64,000 nucleotides of DNA from positions 18,593,019 through 18,657,018 of the forward strand of contig CM049306.1 of the NCBI GenBank assembly GCA_026874595.1, written 5' to 3'. Under the pieces are notes generated by a model. The model was not told the origin of the DNA. It made no database searches and worked only from the letters and a program-made list of their open reading frames with translations. Below, one piece after another: positions 24,263 through 36,426 of this stretch (its first letter is position 1; every line of letters begins with the position of its first letter). Source of the stretch: Sipunculus nudus. Its lineage: Eukaryota; Annelida; Sipuncula; Golfingiida; Sipunculidae. The position numbers were made by a program, and so were the translations under genes.

Positions 24263-25811
24263 CGCACATATAGGATAATATATAAGTATATGAGTAAGTA
24301 TATGTACTTTGCGTGTATGTGTGTGTATCTATTTTACGTGTAGCCAATATTGTATATGTGTGGTAACGCTAGGTATACTACATCTAGGTCTATATATGTA
24401 TGAAAATAAGTACAGCTGTGTACATATAGCTGTGACCTGAAAGTTATTCTTCAATTTCCAGTATTAGTCTACCATTTTGTTCAAACTGATCTGGGAAAAT
24501 AACAGTACTGATACATTAATTTAATTTTTCAACACGAATGGAGATTGTAGACCGGTCTGTCTATATGTAAAATATCGGTATGTATTGAAATGAAAACCGT
24601 AGTGATATTATTGTCAAAAAAACAAAATCAATGCTAGACTTGTAGAAGTACATGTGAATTATTACTTGTGCATTCATTTTGTATGTTTTTGTCAAATTAC
24701 CTGTCGGTTAATAAATAATTCATGTATTCGGCCCATATTCCAAGGTTCATTCGTGCATAAGTGTCTTTATATTTGTGGAAGTAACAACACACACTCTTTG
24801 CGTGACATGCAAATGAACCACACCCTGTGTTCCTTTATTAAATAACACTAATTTATTCCGGCCATGCAAATTTTACAGTCCGTGCCTGCGTAATAGGTAC
24901 ATGTGGTTGCTAAGGTGGTTGCCACGGAAGCTTTCGGGCTATGTAACCCTCACACGGGCCCGTTTGACATTTCTGCCCTGAGATGATTTATTGCTTGCCA
25001 GAAATATTCGATTTCTGCAAGCATGTTGGTCAGTTGCGTATGTCTGTTTGTGTGTGTGTTAGTCACGACTCTACAGGCCACAGTTTTAAAGCAATTTCTT
25101 TGAAATTTATGTAATTAGTAATATAATCTATCAGCAAAAACTCCACAAATTTGCAAATATTTTGCCCCCCGTCATATACATGTATAAACATGTTTGAGAA
25201 TCAGTAGTGCTGCAACATGTGGTTTCATATTGCACAAAAAATGCAATCAAACTTGAACGTTTTTATAGGAAATCATGTTCTTTGTGACCAGCTGACACGG
25301 AGGAAAACATATTGTCCACTTAAAATATGTATTTCCTTCTTGTCTGCTTCATAATCTGTATGGTTTGAAAACAAAATTTAGAAAAATGCTCACAAGTCTA
25401 ATCCCCCCCCCCCCTCCCTTCAAAGACTAACAAATATTAGAAAAATCATCAAATCTCTGTCAGTTAATCACCATTTGCATGCACTCTTAACGCCAATGCT
25501 TTTTTTCAAACAAAAATGCACCTCCCGCCAAAAACTTCCCAATATTATATAATTAATGTAGTATTTTTCAAATAAATGATTGATGTCTTCACACATCTTT
25601 AGTATAAAAAATATATACCAATAATACATAGTACTGCATATGATTGAAAAGGGTATCCTGCATATTTGCTGAACTTTGGTTATATTCTAATCATTGTTAT
25701 TATTATAATAACTAGAATACGGGTAGTCGACAAGCGACTACGTGTGGGACGGGTGAAGTGAGGCATGGATTGAGTAACAAGGGGAAATAGAGTGAGGTGT
25801 GTTGCATATTA
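24263..25811. other. Intergenic stretch with a dispersed-repeat head
   Basis: At about 25022-25130 the sequence TTGGTCAGTTGCGTATGTCT followed by TGTTTGTGTGT, then GGCCACA, matches the same order at about 55360-55425. This is a fragment of the GTCNGTYTG-headed repeat family. The remaining sequence shows a C run at 25405-25416 and nothing else. Confidence 0.5.
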
Positions 25812-26620
25812 GCATGGATGTCTGCAGCCGAAATGTGTATGTAGGTTGTGCCACCTACCACAAAATCCAGAAAGCTATCAAAGTTGTATACAAATGAAAA
25901 AAGTCAAACCACTGCCGATATATGAGTGATTTTAACCCACGGCAGACAAACAGACGGATGCTGTGCAAAAAATTTGAGCATGATAAAGAGCTATGTGAGA
26001 TCTATACACATGCAAAATTTCGGCCCAATCGGCCAAACGGTTCCCGAGATATGAGCTTGGATGTCTGCAGCGCAAATGTGAATGTAGGTGGCGCCACCTG
26101 TCATTAAATCAAGAAAGCTATCCAAGATGTATAAACCTGCAAAATTTTAGGCAGATAAGTCAAACCACTGCCGAGATATGAGTGATTTTATCCCACGGCA
26201 GACAAACAGGCGGACGCTGTGCAAAAATGGTTGCAGGTGGGCCACCAGTTTTGCGTATGATAAAGAGCTATGTGAGATCTATACACATGCAAAATTTTGG
26301 CCCAATCGGTCAAACGGTTTCCGAGATATGTGCTTGGATGTCTGCAGTGTAAACGTGAATGTAGGTGGCGCCACCTGCCATAAAATCAAGAAAGCTGTCC
26401 AGAATGTATACACATGCAAAATTTTAGGTGGATAAGTCCAACCAATGCAGTGATATGAGTTATCCCGAGGCAGATGAACAGATGGACGCTGTGCAAAAAT
26501 GGTTGCAGGTGACGCCACCATTTTTTATGTATGTTATAAAGCTATCCAATTTTTTTCCGGATCGGTCAAACGGTTCCCGAGATATGTGGGTTAATGTGTC
26601 AAAACAGACGCACAGATGAA
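25812..26620. repeat. Tandem repeat, ~243-277-bp units, about three copies
   Basis: The landmark GGATGTCTGCAG occurs at 25816, 26059 and 26336. Each unit contains GTAGGTGGCGCCACCTG (or a variant), AAAATTTTAGG, GACAAACAG, GCTGTGCAAAAATGGTTGCA and GGTCAAACGGTTnCCGAGATA. The last unit is partial. The repeated motif GGTGGCGCCACC is a perfect palindrome and also occurs in the array at 59.8-61.4 kb. Confidence 0.85.
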
Positions 26621-26791
26621 GACACACTGGAGAGAGGAAAGGTCAGAGGTCAAAACAAAATCGGGGCGCAGCAGTTCACATGTGAACATAATCCCGGATT
26701 TCGTAAAATTCCGCCCAGCGGTTACGGAGGAGTTCTCCGGACACCTACGCGGTGGCGGCGGCGAAGGCGCAGGCGGTGGGCTATAAACATA

Positions 26792-26822
26792 GTATCCGCA
26801 AAACTCTGTTTTTTGCGGATAC
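26792..26822. repeat. Perfect 12-bp-stem hairpin
   Basis: GTATCCGCAAAA at 26792-26803 pairs perfectly with TTTTGCGGATAC at 26811-26822 across a 7-base loop. It sits at the end of a GC-rich segment that follows the tandem repeat, so it may be the end of that repeat unit or of an element. Confidence 0.8.
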
Positions 26823-27064
26823 AATTACCGGAAGTGTAACCATTAAACAGTGTAAAGAATTGTTCCCTTTGAGGTATTATTGTAATAAGTTGAATAATTA
26901 CCAAGATGTCCATGAATGCGACGGTTAGTGTTCATTTGACAGAGAAAGCCATTCTGTTATGTTTCTATTTTGTGGTTAAAACTGTGACGTATGATAAGAA
27001 TGGAAACTATTTAAAAATAAAGTAAAATTTATTACAACTGGAAAAGACATTAATCATATATGAA

Positions 27065-27193
27065 TTGCTAGGGATTATCCTTTTCAGTAGTTTTAATATT
27101 ATTGATATAAATATTATTATTGTTGTTATTATTATTATCAATATGATTAATAATGATAATAATAATATTATCATTTTATTATCTTTATTATTA

Positions 27194-27239
<46 letters not shown>

Positions 27240-27240
27240 A
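27065..27240. repeat. (ATT)n / AT-rich trinucleotide tract
   Basis: Imperfect trinucleotide repeats that become pure TTA near 27198-27237. The 60-codon frame across it (Ile, Asn, Leu runs) is produced by the repeat. Confidence 0.93.
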
Positions 27241-28627
27241 AGAATAATCTATACGATAAATACATTTAAAAAAACATTAAGTGAAGGAGGCATATATCTG
27301 TTACAGATTGTGGGTCTCAAATTAACTTTGGAAAATGAGGAAATAATCAAGTCATCTAATGAACATTCTCATCGTTTTATAGCTGGTAGACAGGTCAAAA
27401 GACAAATTTATTTTTATATAAAGGTTTTATATTTTAAGACAAGGAAGTCTGGCATTTCTTCTGCTGATTAATTGACTGAAATTTTAATGTCACACGACTG
27501 GAATGGCACTTGTGGTAGGAAAAGCATGTTACAAATATATAGAATGAAGCGTGAAAACCTAAATGTTAAAACCTCTGGCCTCTTGATTAGCCGTGACTAA
27601 ATTCAAGGATTCTGAACACCAGATTTAAATGATCTAGGGAAGGCCTCCTGGAGTTCAAAAAAACTGTTTAAGGGACACTAGAATGACACTTAACAGTGAG
27701 AAAAATTAAGCGTAACTCTGAGTGGTATTTAAGTGTAAATGCATGCCGCAGCCCATGTTTTGCCTTACAGAGCACCGCGTGGTTAGTGACCTACTTTCTG
27801 TGTTGTCACGATCGGATGTGTCAATAGCCATATTAGGCCTTTGACACACCGTTTGACGGTCATAATTGGGATATTTGACAACTCTTTGTTTTCAGTGTAA
27901 TTTATCTTACAACCTTTGACAGTTGTAGCATTACCGGCCCTGACAATTTTAGCGTAATGACCATCGCGTCTTGTATCAGTTACTTTGGAACTTGTGCCAT
28001 TATAAGCCAAAGAATAATGATTAATTTTTTGCAAAAACTCTCGGAGGGTTAAATTCTCGCCCGGGGACGACCTTTGGTAAATAGGCCCCCGCAGCACCTC
28101 AGTTTCAATACTTCGGTTCAGGTTTTGTGGTGGGTTAAGGCCCTCGTGGTGCAAAATCACTGAGCATGTTTTTTATTTTATTTTCATTTCATTTTACTTC
28201 TTTTCTTTTCCTTTTTTTTCTTGCCCGTGTTCTACCAAACAGCTGATGTCCCAGGTGATAGATTTTCTCTTGAAATTAATTTTTTACCTAGATCTGGCGA
28301 CTGGAAACCTAGTTTTGCTATTGTCGCAGATTAACTAAATATCCTTTAGGCGTTCCGCCATGCTATGAAGTCTACAAAGCGCCAGTGACACGTACATGTA
28401 AAGATTATCGGGAACACCAAGAAGAACATGTCTACGTAATTCTTCTAGCAGAAATGAAAAAAACATGTGTGAAATTGTGTCTGACGGTATTGTGTAGGTC
28501 TGACGTAAAGGTGCAGTCAAACAGGATGTTTTCAGAGAGAAACCATATACAGTTTCTCAGATAAAAGGTCAGAGGCGAAATATGCAAAATATTTTGGCAA
28601 GTGCGAAATATCCACACATGCATATCA

Positions 28628-28628
<1 letters not shown>
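27241..28628. other. Intergenic stretch with one unrecognised antisense frame
   Basis: On the minus strand, 27783-28160 is a 125-codon open frame of balanced composition starting MILHHEGL. I see no signal peptide, domain or clear splice signals, and I do not recognise it. It might be a single-exon orphan, an exon with flanking frame, or chance. The remaining sequence has nothing identifiable. Confidence 0.35.

Positions 28629-28673
<45 letters not shown>
28629..28673. repeat. (CT)n microsatellite
   Basis: About 45 bp of uninterrupted CT. Confidence 0.97.
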
Positions 28674-28677
<4 letters not shown>

Positions 28678-29823
28678 TAAACATAATCTATATCCGGAAC
28701 ATGATAGATAGTCTGTTGATAAGATTAATGAACCCTCAAATAAACAATCTCATTGAAAAGGAGTCGGCCGGCCCGCAAAATGATATTTTGTCCCTATATA
28801 TTATTCACAATGGTTGCTTATATGTGTCTAGCTGTGTCCTTGAAGTATTTTTAATTGTTCGAGAAATGCGAGAATATGCGTTAGGCAAGAGAACACTCCA
28901 GCCACTTTGATTTGATTGCAAGGAAATATCATATTTTGATAGAACATCGCACCTAGTGAAATATATACGGTATGTTTGTTGCTCAGTTTATTCTATCTGT
29001 GAATATCAATTTCGACTATATGGAAACCTTTGAAATCACTCTCGCCGTTTTATATTAACCATTATGTTAGGAGTATGAAGATATTTGTAATTCCGAGATT
29101 CTACAATATTTAATGTTTCCCCTTCTCTTTTGCCAGCCGTAGACCGAGTAATTTTAATCTGAGTTTAAAATTACATTTTACAGAATTAGGTCTGTACATT
29201 ATATGGGCAGAACATATTATTCATTATGACATTACTCTCATTTCTCTTATAGCAGTAACACGTATTTTTTCTTGTCAACAATATCGAGAAACCTCTACTA
29301 TTGATCTAGGGATATAGAGTCGGTCCTTGTTAATTGTATATCGTACATCTGTATATCCCGTGTAATTGTATAAAATAATAAAAACCAAAACCTTTTCCTA
29401 TGTTTTATGTATACATATATATGTTTGTGTGTGTGTGTGGGTGTGTGTGTGTCCCAAATGACTTAAAGGTACCTTTGAGGTGCCGATATATTAGACCTTA
29501 ACAGAAAAGTCAGTCCGTCTTGTTTGAGGTTAAGCATACAAATTTTATCATGTTAAATTTCCAAGTCATCCAGAATAAACTTTCCCTACTTTTGCCAAGG
29601 CAAATTTGTGTACAAAATGTGTGGTAAATAGTTTAAGCCTACGCTAATAAAATCTTTGAAGTGTGTGTGTCCAAAAAGATCTGCATTCGGTATGATTGGC
29701 AAATATATATAGATCTGCTAAAGTTCTGAAGGTGTAATATGGAAGACTTCTTTACACCGCATGGGGAAAGGAATATAGTAGGCGCGATGCACAATTTGTT
29801 AGTTCTCATCAGAATAGAACAAA
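28674..29823. other. Intergenic stretch, short (TG)n
   Basis: A GT/TG run lies at 29423-29452. The remainder is AT-rich with no recognised features. Confidence 0.5.
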
Positions 29824-31890
29824 TACCGTATTCGACGTAATAAGCGCCCCGGGCGCTCTCAAAATTAAATTTTTTAAAAAAATTTTTATACCCTAATAAG
29901 CGCCCCCTCCCCCCCCCCCCCCCACATCTGCCAACTTCAAAAGTGCATTACGATCCTCCAATTTAACACTGCGGTTTGTGTACACGTGTTTGACTTCACA
30001 GCACATTCAGGACAATTCAGAAAAAAACAATGATCATTTAACAATGGTTGTGTAATCCAAGTGATACCGATTTGCAGACGATTTTATTTTGTGTAGCATG
30101 AGAAAATTGTCTGAATGACTACAGTTCGAGATTTCCTTTGCAGGTAAAGAGGAAAAATAAGGATGGTAATAAATGAACGATTTTATAAAAGTCAAGGCCT
30201 AAAAAGGTAGCAGAATGTATAAAATGTTCATATAAAAATATATAAAACATTATTCATTTGAATGATGAAAAAAAAAAATAATACGGGACATCGGTACCCC
30301 GATTATGTCAGTCACCTTGCGCTAATACCTTTGACCGCTGAGCCGATTAATGACATGGAATGGCATCGACAATAATTGTCTTTTTTGTCTTTCATTGTGC
30401 TTGATATTACATGCAAAAGTTTAAAAAAACTGAAATACTGGCCCTCAGACTCCTGCGTATTATATTTACTTCAGTGCGTATACGAACTAAATCCGGGGTT
30501 TTGTTTTAAAATTGTTAGGAAATTTGTCATATTTATATCAAGCGGAAACACGGTCCCTTTCTTGAACTTTGTTGACCCGTTAATACATTCATTTTCTCGA
30601 CATAGTCCAATAATACAAGCTTGACAAACATTGTCACCTGAGGAAAGGCCGTTCATATTTATAATTATAATGCGTTATTGGTTGTCTTGTAATTGAAGTG
30701 CCATGAGCGAGTCTCCGTGTATGTCAGTGTGCAAGCAAGCTGACAGCGTCCGCATTCACTGGACTCGTGAACATTTTACGCAGTAAATACGGCACCATAT
30801 GAAAAAATCATCCTTGTTTTAACATACATATTACGTGCTACTGGATGGCACTTGGTTAGGCAAATTCCCAGCATCCCTTGCGCGAGCGCTGTATACACAC
30901 AGATTAACCAAGGGCACTGGGATCTTGAGAACACGGGTAAGCCCTGCACGCTGTCAGCGGCATCGACAATTATATTACTGTGTACATGTTTCAAGTGAAT
31001 TACCAAGATATTTTTTGGCAAAAAATACATTAAAACTTATATATTATCAGTATTGGGAATTCCGTTTTGGTCCGTAAATTCCGCAATTCCGTCCGCGGTC
31101 GCGTAAATTCACTGGCTCTACTGTCAGAAGGGCTTTCATATATTGATTCAGTTAAAATCCCTGTGTCAATGTGGCAAGGGCAAACCTTTTCTTTCCAATT
31201 ATTTAACTATGTGCACATGGAAATCTGATGTATAAACGATAAATTCAAATAAAAACAAAGCATTGTAATGCTCTTTATTGAGTGTATATTACCACCATAG
31301 CGACATGATCACTGATATTCACGGCATCAAGTTCGGCCGACGTAATAATTCACATTGCCGTAAATTATCCTTGGCGGCCCTGAGGACGCTGAGAAACTTG
31401 TACCAGTGTATAAGACGGCCGCCCTTCTTTGCCAATATTTTAGGATAAAATTTATCGTCCATCACGAGCAAATACGGTAAGTAATATATATTTCATTGCA
31501 TAATACATCCACATACGTACCTGAATTCAGGTCACCCAATCAGCATGGCCACCTGCAGGGTCTGCCTTCACGGACACCGTCATCCAGTGTTATCTATGAT
31601 ACACTTGACCATTGATTCTGTTATGTGTAACTAATATTATTATTATATTAGATGATAAAGCTTAACGGAGATTGAATAAAAACTGGTGGTAACTTTTAAG
31701 CTTGGCGGGGAGAAATGAAAGCATTACGTTGTCCTGTGTTATATTGGCTAGGGAGAAAAGTGAGGTTAGGATGGCTCATCCTTTAGTTTCATAAAGTGAT
31801 CTCCAAAATCCGGTGGGGGGGGGGGGGGGGGGGCTTATTACGGGTGGGGCGCTTATTACGGGTGGGGCGCTTATTACGTCGAATACGGTA
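29824..31890. mobile_element. Non-autonomous TIR DNA transposon, ~2.07 kb, TA target
   Basis: The left end starts CCGTATTCGACGTAATAAGC at 29826. The right end is its exact reverse complement, finishing at 31888, and the inverted repeat is perfect over 25 bases. Each end is bordered by TA, consistent with TA target duplication as in Tc1/mariner-like elements. The motif TAATAAGCGCCCC recurs just inside both ends (two copies left, about three right, the last imperfect), next to C/G homopolymers (about 29911-29922 and 31815-31833). The 2-kb interior has no transposase frame. The internal ~31040-31490 sequence may hold another insertion, ending near AGCAAATACGGTA at 31470. The superfamily is not certain. 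Confidence 0.82.
31815..31833. repeat. Poly-G run in a transposon end
   Basis: 19 consecutive G, the counterpart of the C run at the other end of the element. Confidence 0.95.
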
Positions 31891-32103
31891 CGTGTGCTTT
31901 AGGCTAAACCGCCGTCTTCAAAGTCCTACCAGTAGGATAATTAATGTGATAACAAAGATGGCGTAACAATATGTATTTTGCGATAGCTGTAAAAGAGAGC
32001 ACGAAAGACTTTTCAAGCTTTATTTTTGTTCACTTACACCATTGTCTTCCAGCCATTTACTCAGGGGCGTAGCCAGGACTGAGGGAGGGGAGGGGGCCAT
32101 CAT

Positions 32104-32884
32104 CAGTGGCGGATCAAGAAATTCGAAAACCGTGGAGGGGGGGGGGGGGGGCGCTAATATGCATGTATTGGTAATATGAAAACGGTTATATGTACAAGTA
32201 TATATATGTATATTATTTTTATTATTATTATTATAATTTTTACTATACTTTATATATTTTAGTGTTTGAAAAAATATATGTTTCTTATTTTTATTTATGA
32301 ACCATCGTTTAATTAGGGTTAGTTACAATATACATGGAGAGGGAATGGAAGGGGGTTTCCCCCTCACATATTGGGAAATTTTTGAATTTACGAAGTAAAG
32401 AGGACATTTTGAGGCAATTTTCACCAAAAAATGAGGATTTCCTGTTCCTGAAAAAAATCTGTTCCCTTATGTCTTTGCGTTATGTAGTCAAACTGTAGAG
32501 AGGTTCAATATTTAATATTTATATTTCTTCAAAATTAGGATATAAAATTTCAATCGTTTTCAAAAGAGTCAATGGCGCAAAAGCGCAATCACGTATGTAA
32601 CGATCAAAATATTATCTTTTAAATGTAATGCTCGTGGTTAAATAACAGATAAGCTTAATTATTATGTTAAACTTTGCATTTTACCGGGATCCGTGGTCTC
32701 GAAACGGGACTCCTAAGAGCTCAGCACAGATCTCTAGTTTGAGTACCGGTATCACCAGAGGAGCCGTAAGATTGTTCACGCGGTCGACCCTAACCATGGC
32801 CCGATCTGCAGTTGTTCTGCAGCTGTTCAGAAATATCCCTATCCTCAACTAATACATTTGAAAGTCCCTCAGGATCCGCCACTG
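32104..32884. mobile_element. hAT-like element, inner copy
   Basis: It is bounded by CAGTGGCGGATC at the left and GATCCGCCACTG at the right. Its interior is related in reverse complement to 51050-51700 (for example the AATATTTAATATTTATATTTC segment, and GGGACTCCTAAGAG versus CTCTTAGGAGTCC). A poly-G run lies near the left end at 32138-32151. The short frame at 32664-32852 lies in this repeat and is not a gene. Confidence 0.75.
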
Positions 32885-32910
32885 ATAGCATATATCCGCC
32901 ACTGATTTAA

Positions 32911-32912
<2 letters not shown>

Positions 32913-32963
<51 letters not shown>
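32913..32963. repeat. (TA)n microsatellite
   Basis: About 50 bp of TA directly before a C run and the hAT-like right terminus. Confidence 0.97.
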
Positions 32964-32966
<3 letters not shown>

Positions 32967-32992
32967 CCCCTTGGCTACGCCACTGATTTACT

Positions 32993-34387
32993 AAACTAAA
33001 AATGGTAGCAATTGAACACCTCCAAGGCTACACACTCAATCAATTGTACTACGAACCCCGACATAAAAAGAAACATTAATTTACCAGTCGGGATAAGGAA
33101 TATTTTCTCCAACTTACTGATATAATACAGCATTGTTGGATACAAAAGAAACAACCCAAAATTCAAACCATTTCAATACCTCTCGCAGACAAAGTAGTTA
33201 CATTGACGAGGACTTGGTGCACATTCACCTATAAATATAAATCGAAGAAAACTAGAAACAGAGATTGTGATTATTATTATTATTATTATTATTTTGCCTA
33301 GGCTTAAATGGAGCAAAAGCTTTCGCAATAAAAATGCCATAGTGCTAGAGTGGCATATAGTCTTCAGTTTCAAAAGAATATGCCTTCTCTGCTGTCGCTA
33401 TAAATACCGGATAGGGGGTATTTCATAGATCGACACTAATTTGCATAAAGGTCAGTTCTACCTGCATTACCTGTGTCTTTTAGGGATCATTGTGTGTGCT
33501 GAATACAAGGAATGGATTCTGACACATCCTCAAGGTCTGCAAAGTCTTTCTTTCATGCTAAGTGAGTGAATAATGTTTTATGAGCGCTTGTTGACCTGAG
33601 GTTAGTCATTTTAATCTGTAAGGTAATCTTGTACAGATTTAAATATTAAAGTTTAATTTGTTTTAACTCTCACTTTTTTCTGTAGGGAAGATTTTCATTC
33701 TAAATGAAAGTTTAGTTGAAGTCATAGCACACATTCCTATATAAAACGGTGAAATTTCATAATGATCAGGTAAGTTGTAATAAACTTTTTTACTTTAATT
33801 TTCTACTGTACGTACGGTCTGTTATGTAGGGGTTAAAGATTAATATTATAATTTATAAACAAGAAATATAAGCCATGTACATTGTCAACACTAAAAGATA
33901 AATCACGGCTAAAGGAATTTTAATATACAGTCCAAATCAATTGAACTATCAATTGAACTTGTCTTGTCGCTAGTATACACAAAGGAAGGCCAATAGACTG
34001 ATTGGTTTCAAGAATAAATAATCGTAATTAGAAAAAAATTAACTTTGCTGTAATATTACTGTCGATCTTTTCCCGTAAAATGTAAAGACTTCATTGGGAA
34101 CATATTCTAAGATTTGCGAAAGAAATTTTAACTGATGAATAACGACTATTTAATTTTTTTTTTTACTTTCACATATATATTTTTCTAAATTTTGTATTAT
34201 TTACTCATCTCTATATGTTTCTTACTTTAACATTACATTTTTAAAGTCTTCAATTTCTGAATCAATATTAATATCATATATTACCCGCAACTCAAACTTT
34301 GACAGGAACAAGAGGTTCTGACAATAAAGAAGGAAGGTAAAGCGTGGTTTTGTGATTTATTGGATAAGGATAAAATCAAATAACTAA
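32993..34387. other. Intergenic stretch, (ATT)n at 33270-33294
   Basis: A short trinucleotide tract and otherwise unremarkable AT-rich sequence. An ATG-initiated stretch followed by GTGAGT lies near 33513-33570, but nothing else supports an exon. Confidence 0.45.
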
Positions 34388-34725
34388 GGCCAAAAAAAAA
34401 TTTAGGTATGGTTCTCAGGCACCGCCCGCATCAATTTTAAACCCCGCATCAAAAATTTTTATTTTGATTTTCAATAAAAACTTTCCAATTTTGTGCTGCT
34501 GCCGCTCCGACTTTTCTTTCAAGAAGATAAAATTATACAGTTTCCTTTTTTATGTAGTGATTTTACTTGTTTAGCAAAATAAAACTGTTATTTTCGTGCT
34601 TTTCCCTTATCATTTGACATTTTTATCGAAACATACCAAAAAATTTAAAATAAAAAAAGCGCCCGTCCGCATTGATTTCTGAAAAAAAAGTGCCTGAGAA
34701 CCATACCTTTTTTTTTATTTTGGCC
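34388..34725. mobile_element. PIF/Harbinger-like MITE with TAA target duplication
   Basis: Both ends start GGCC followed by an A-rich tract and then AGGTATGGTTCTCAGGCAC in inverted orientation. TAA flanks both ends (34385-34387 and 34726-34728), matching the 3-bp TWA duplication of the PIF/Harbinger group. 338 bp, no coding capacity. Confidence 0.85.
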
Positions 34726-34728
34726 TAA

Positions 34729-35834
34729 CGCCCTTTGCCTTTTGTCAAGGTTCACAAAATGGTTGAGAGGGCAGTTTTTTTTTATACAAAGATAAGAGAC
34801 TGGAGGTTGAAGAGAATGGTGTATAATTGATTTATTTAGAATTCTCTGTTTGATATATAAAATTCAGTGGTTCCGAGTTCATTATTAGAAGTGCTGCATG
34901 CATGATATGATGCGGAAACTTATTCTAGAACTGTTTTTATTTTACAACATGAAAAAATCAAATTCCATGTCACTGCCTATAGATACAGAGCTCAGGTAAA
35001 GAAAAGTTCATTAGAGATCATCCTTTATAGCCCTTCAATAAATCCAGTAAACAGTTTTTCTGTAAATATTTGCAGGAACAATTTATCTTCAAAGTCCATT
35101 GACAGGATGATGCATTACTGTAATCAGCCGGAGGAGGATTCAAGTTTCCCGTGTGTCCAAATAGTGTAATTCAATTAATATAAAAAAGATGGGAAATTTT
35201 CGTGACATTCTGGAGCAAAATATTAGACATTTTAAGGTTTTATGGATATCGTTTTCCGCTGCAAATGTGCCATTGGCCTTTGAGATTAATAAGGCCGTAT
35301 TAAAATGGCTGCGTCATAAACTGATAACTGATACTGAGTCTAAAGGCTGCAGGAGTCATGTCGAAAAATGTGTTGAAAAATATTATCATATTTTTATCTT
35401 ATTAAACGATCATATTTTACTACACTTCAAAGCTTAAATGAGTCGTGTTGCTTAGAATACACGTGACCAACCACTAAATATGTTTTTTTTTCATAACTCT
35501 TATCAACAATAACTATGTGGGACAAAGGTTCCGTTATAACTATTGCTGTATCCCACTCCTTATGGGCGTTTATTTTCTGCCCGCCGACAAACGACTCCAA
35601 CGACTTTCATGGCTGACATCTGATTTTTAGTAACCACCAGAAACGTTGGTAACTGTTTAGTTAGACATTCGTTTGATCAATGGCATACTTTGTGTTAATT
35701 CCTCCCAAAAAGTATATTACTATTAACATTCCTGCAGTGTAAAGCAGTATCGTTGTGATAGTATTAATGACAATTGTAGTATAGTACAGTTATCGACATC
35801 ACTGGTGTTACGACTCAAAGTAAGCCTTATCCAC
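34729..35834. other. Intergenic stretch, no gene recognised
   Basis: An 82-codon plus-strand frame at 35189-35437 is not recognised and lacks supporting signals. Sequence near 35797-35834 resembles the far side of the following LTR (36597-36632). Confidence 0.4.
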
Positions 35835-36090
35835 TGTTACAGGTGCTCTTTTATTGTGTGACACGGGCCTAACTCGTGTTGTTGTTACATTTTATGTTTA
35901 ATCCGTACTGGTTGAACTCTCGTTGTCATGTGAGCCTTGGGTGTTCACGCCTGGTCGGGGGTCACGTGATGAGCCTGGTATGTGTAGAGACACACGGCTA
36001 TGTTTTTCTAGATAATTCCTGAAACGCGTGTTGTGCAAGAACTTATAGACTGTTCGAGAAGTGGAAAATTCCCGGCTTTGGGTGTGAAGG

Positions 36091-36100
36091 TATATAAAGG
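36091..36100 (+). promoter_or_regulatory. TATA box of the solo LTR
   Basis: TATATAAAGG in the middle of the LTR, about 330 bases before its AATAAA. This is the likely pol II core promoter of the parent element. Confidence 0.65.
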
Positions 36101-36426
36101 GGCAGACAGATTCCAGCGGACGTAGAAGCGTAAGTCAGATTCTAAGACCTTATCCGACGAATGCGGCAATTATACATTTTCAAAGATTTTCTCCTGGATT
36201 TTTTACATTTGGACTTCAGTTTACTTTCTGTGTTGTTGTTAGAACTTTCCACAGGACTGTCATACTCCGAGAGTTTACATTTAAAGGACTTATCGTGGTG
36301 ACGGTATTGGTATCCAGGTATTGTACCATTATCTTTCTGTGTAACTCTATTGACTTGTTGCTATAACCCTGTTTTACTGTATAATTGTACCGATGTAGTG
36401 AATTGTATTGTTATGGTTGTTTTAAG

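Larger units (their letters stand above)
32062..32985. mobile_element. hAT-like non-autonomous element (outer of a nested pair)
   Basis: It starts CAGGGGCGTAGCCAGG and ends CTTGGCTACGCCACTG, an inverted repeat of the CAGNGGCG type common in hAT elements. It is flanked by a direct repeat ATTTACT (32055-32061 and 32986-32992). With one more flanking base (C versus G) this is close to the 8-bp duplication expected of hAT. There is no transposase. The interior includes a second element (32104-32884) and a (TA)n run at 32913-32963. Confidence 0.78.

Noticed and set aside
27783-28160. 125-codon minus-strand frame as a gene
   Set aside because: No domain, splice context or homolog I can name. Kept only as a note in the region entry.
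33513-33570. Initiator exon starting MDSDTSSRSAK and followed by GTGAGT
   Set aside because: Only about 18 codons and no downstream exon; a GTGAGT in 64 kb of AT-rich DNA is expected by chance.
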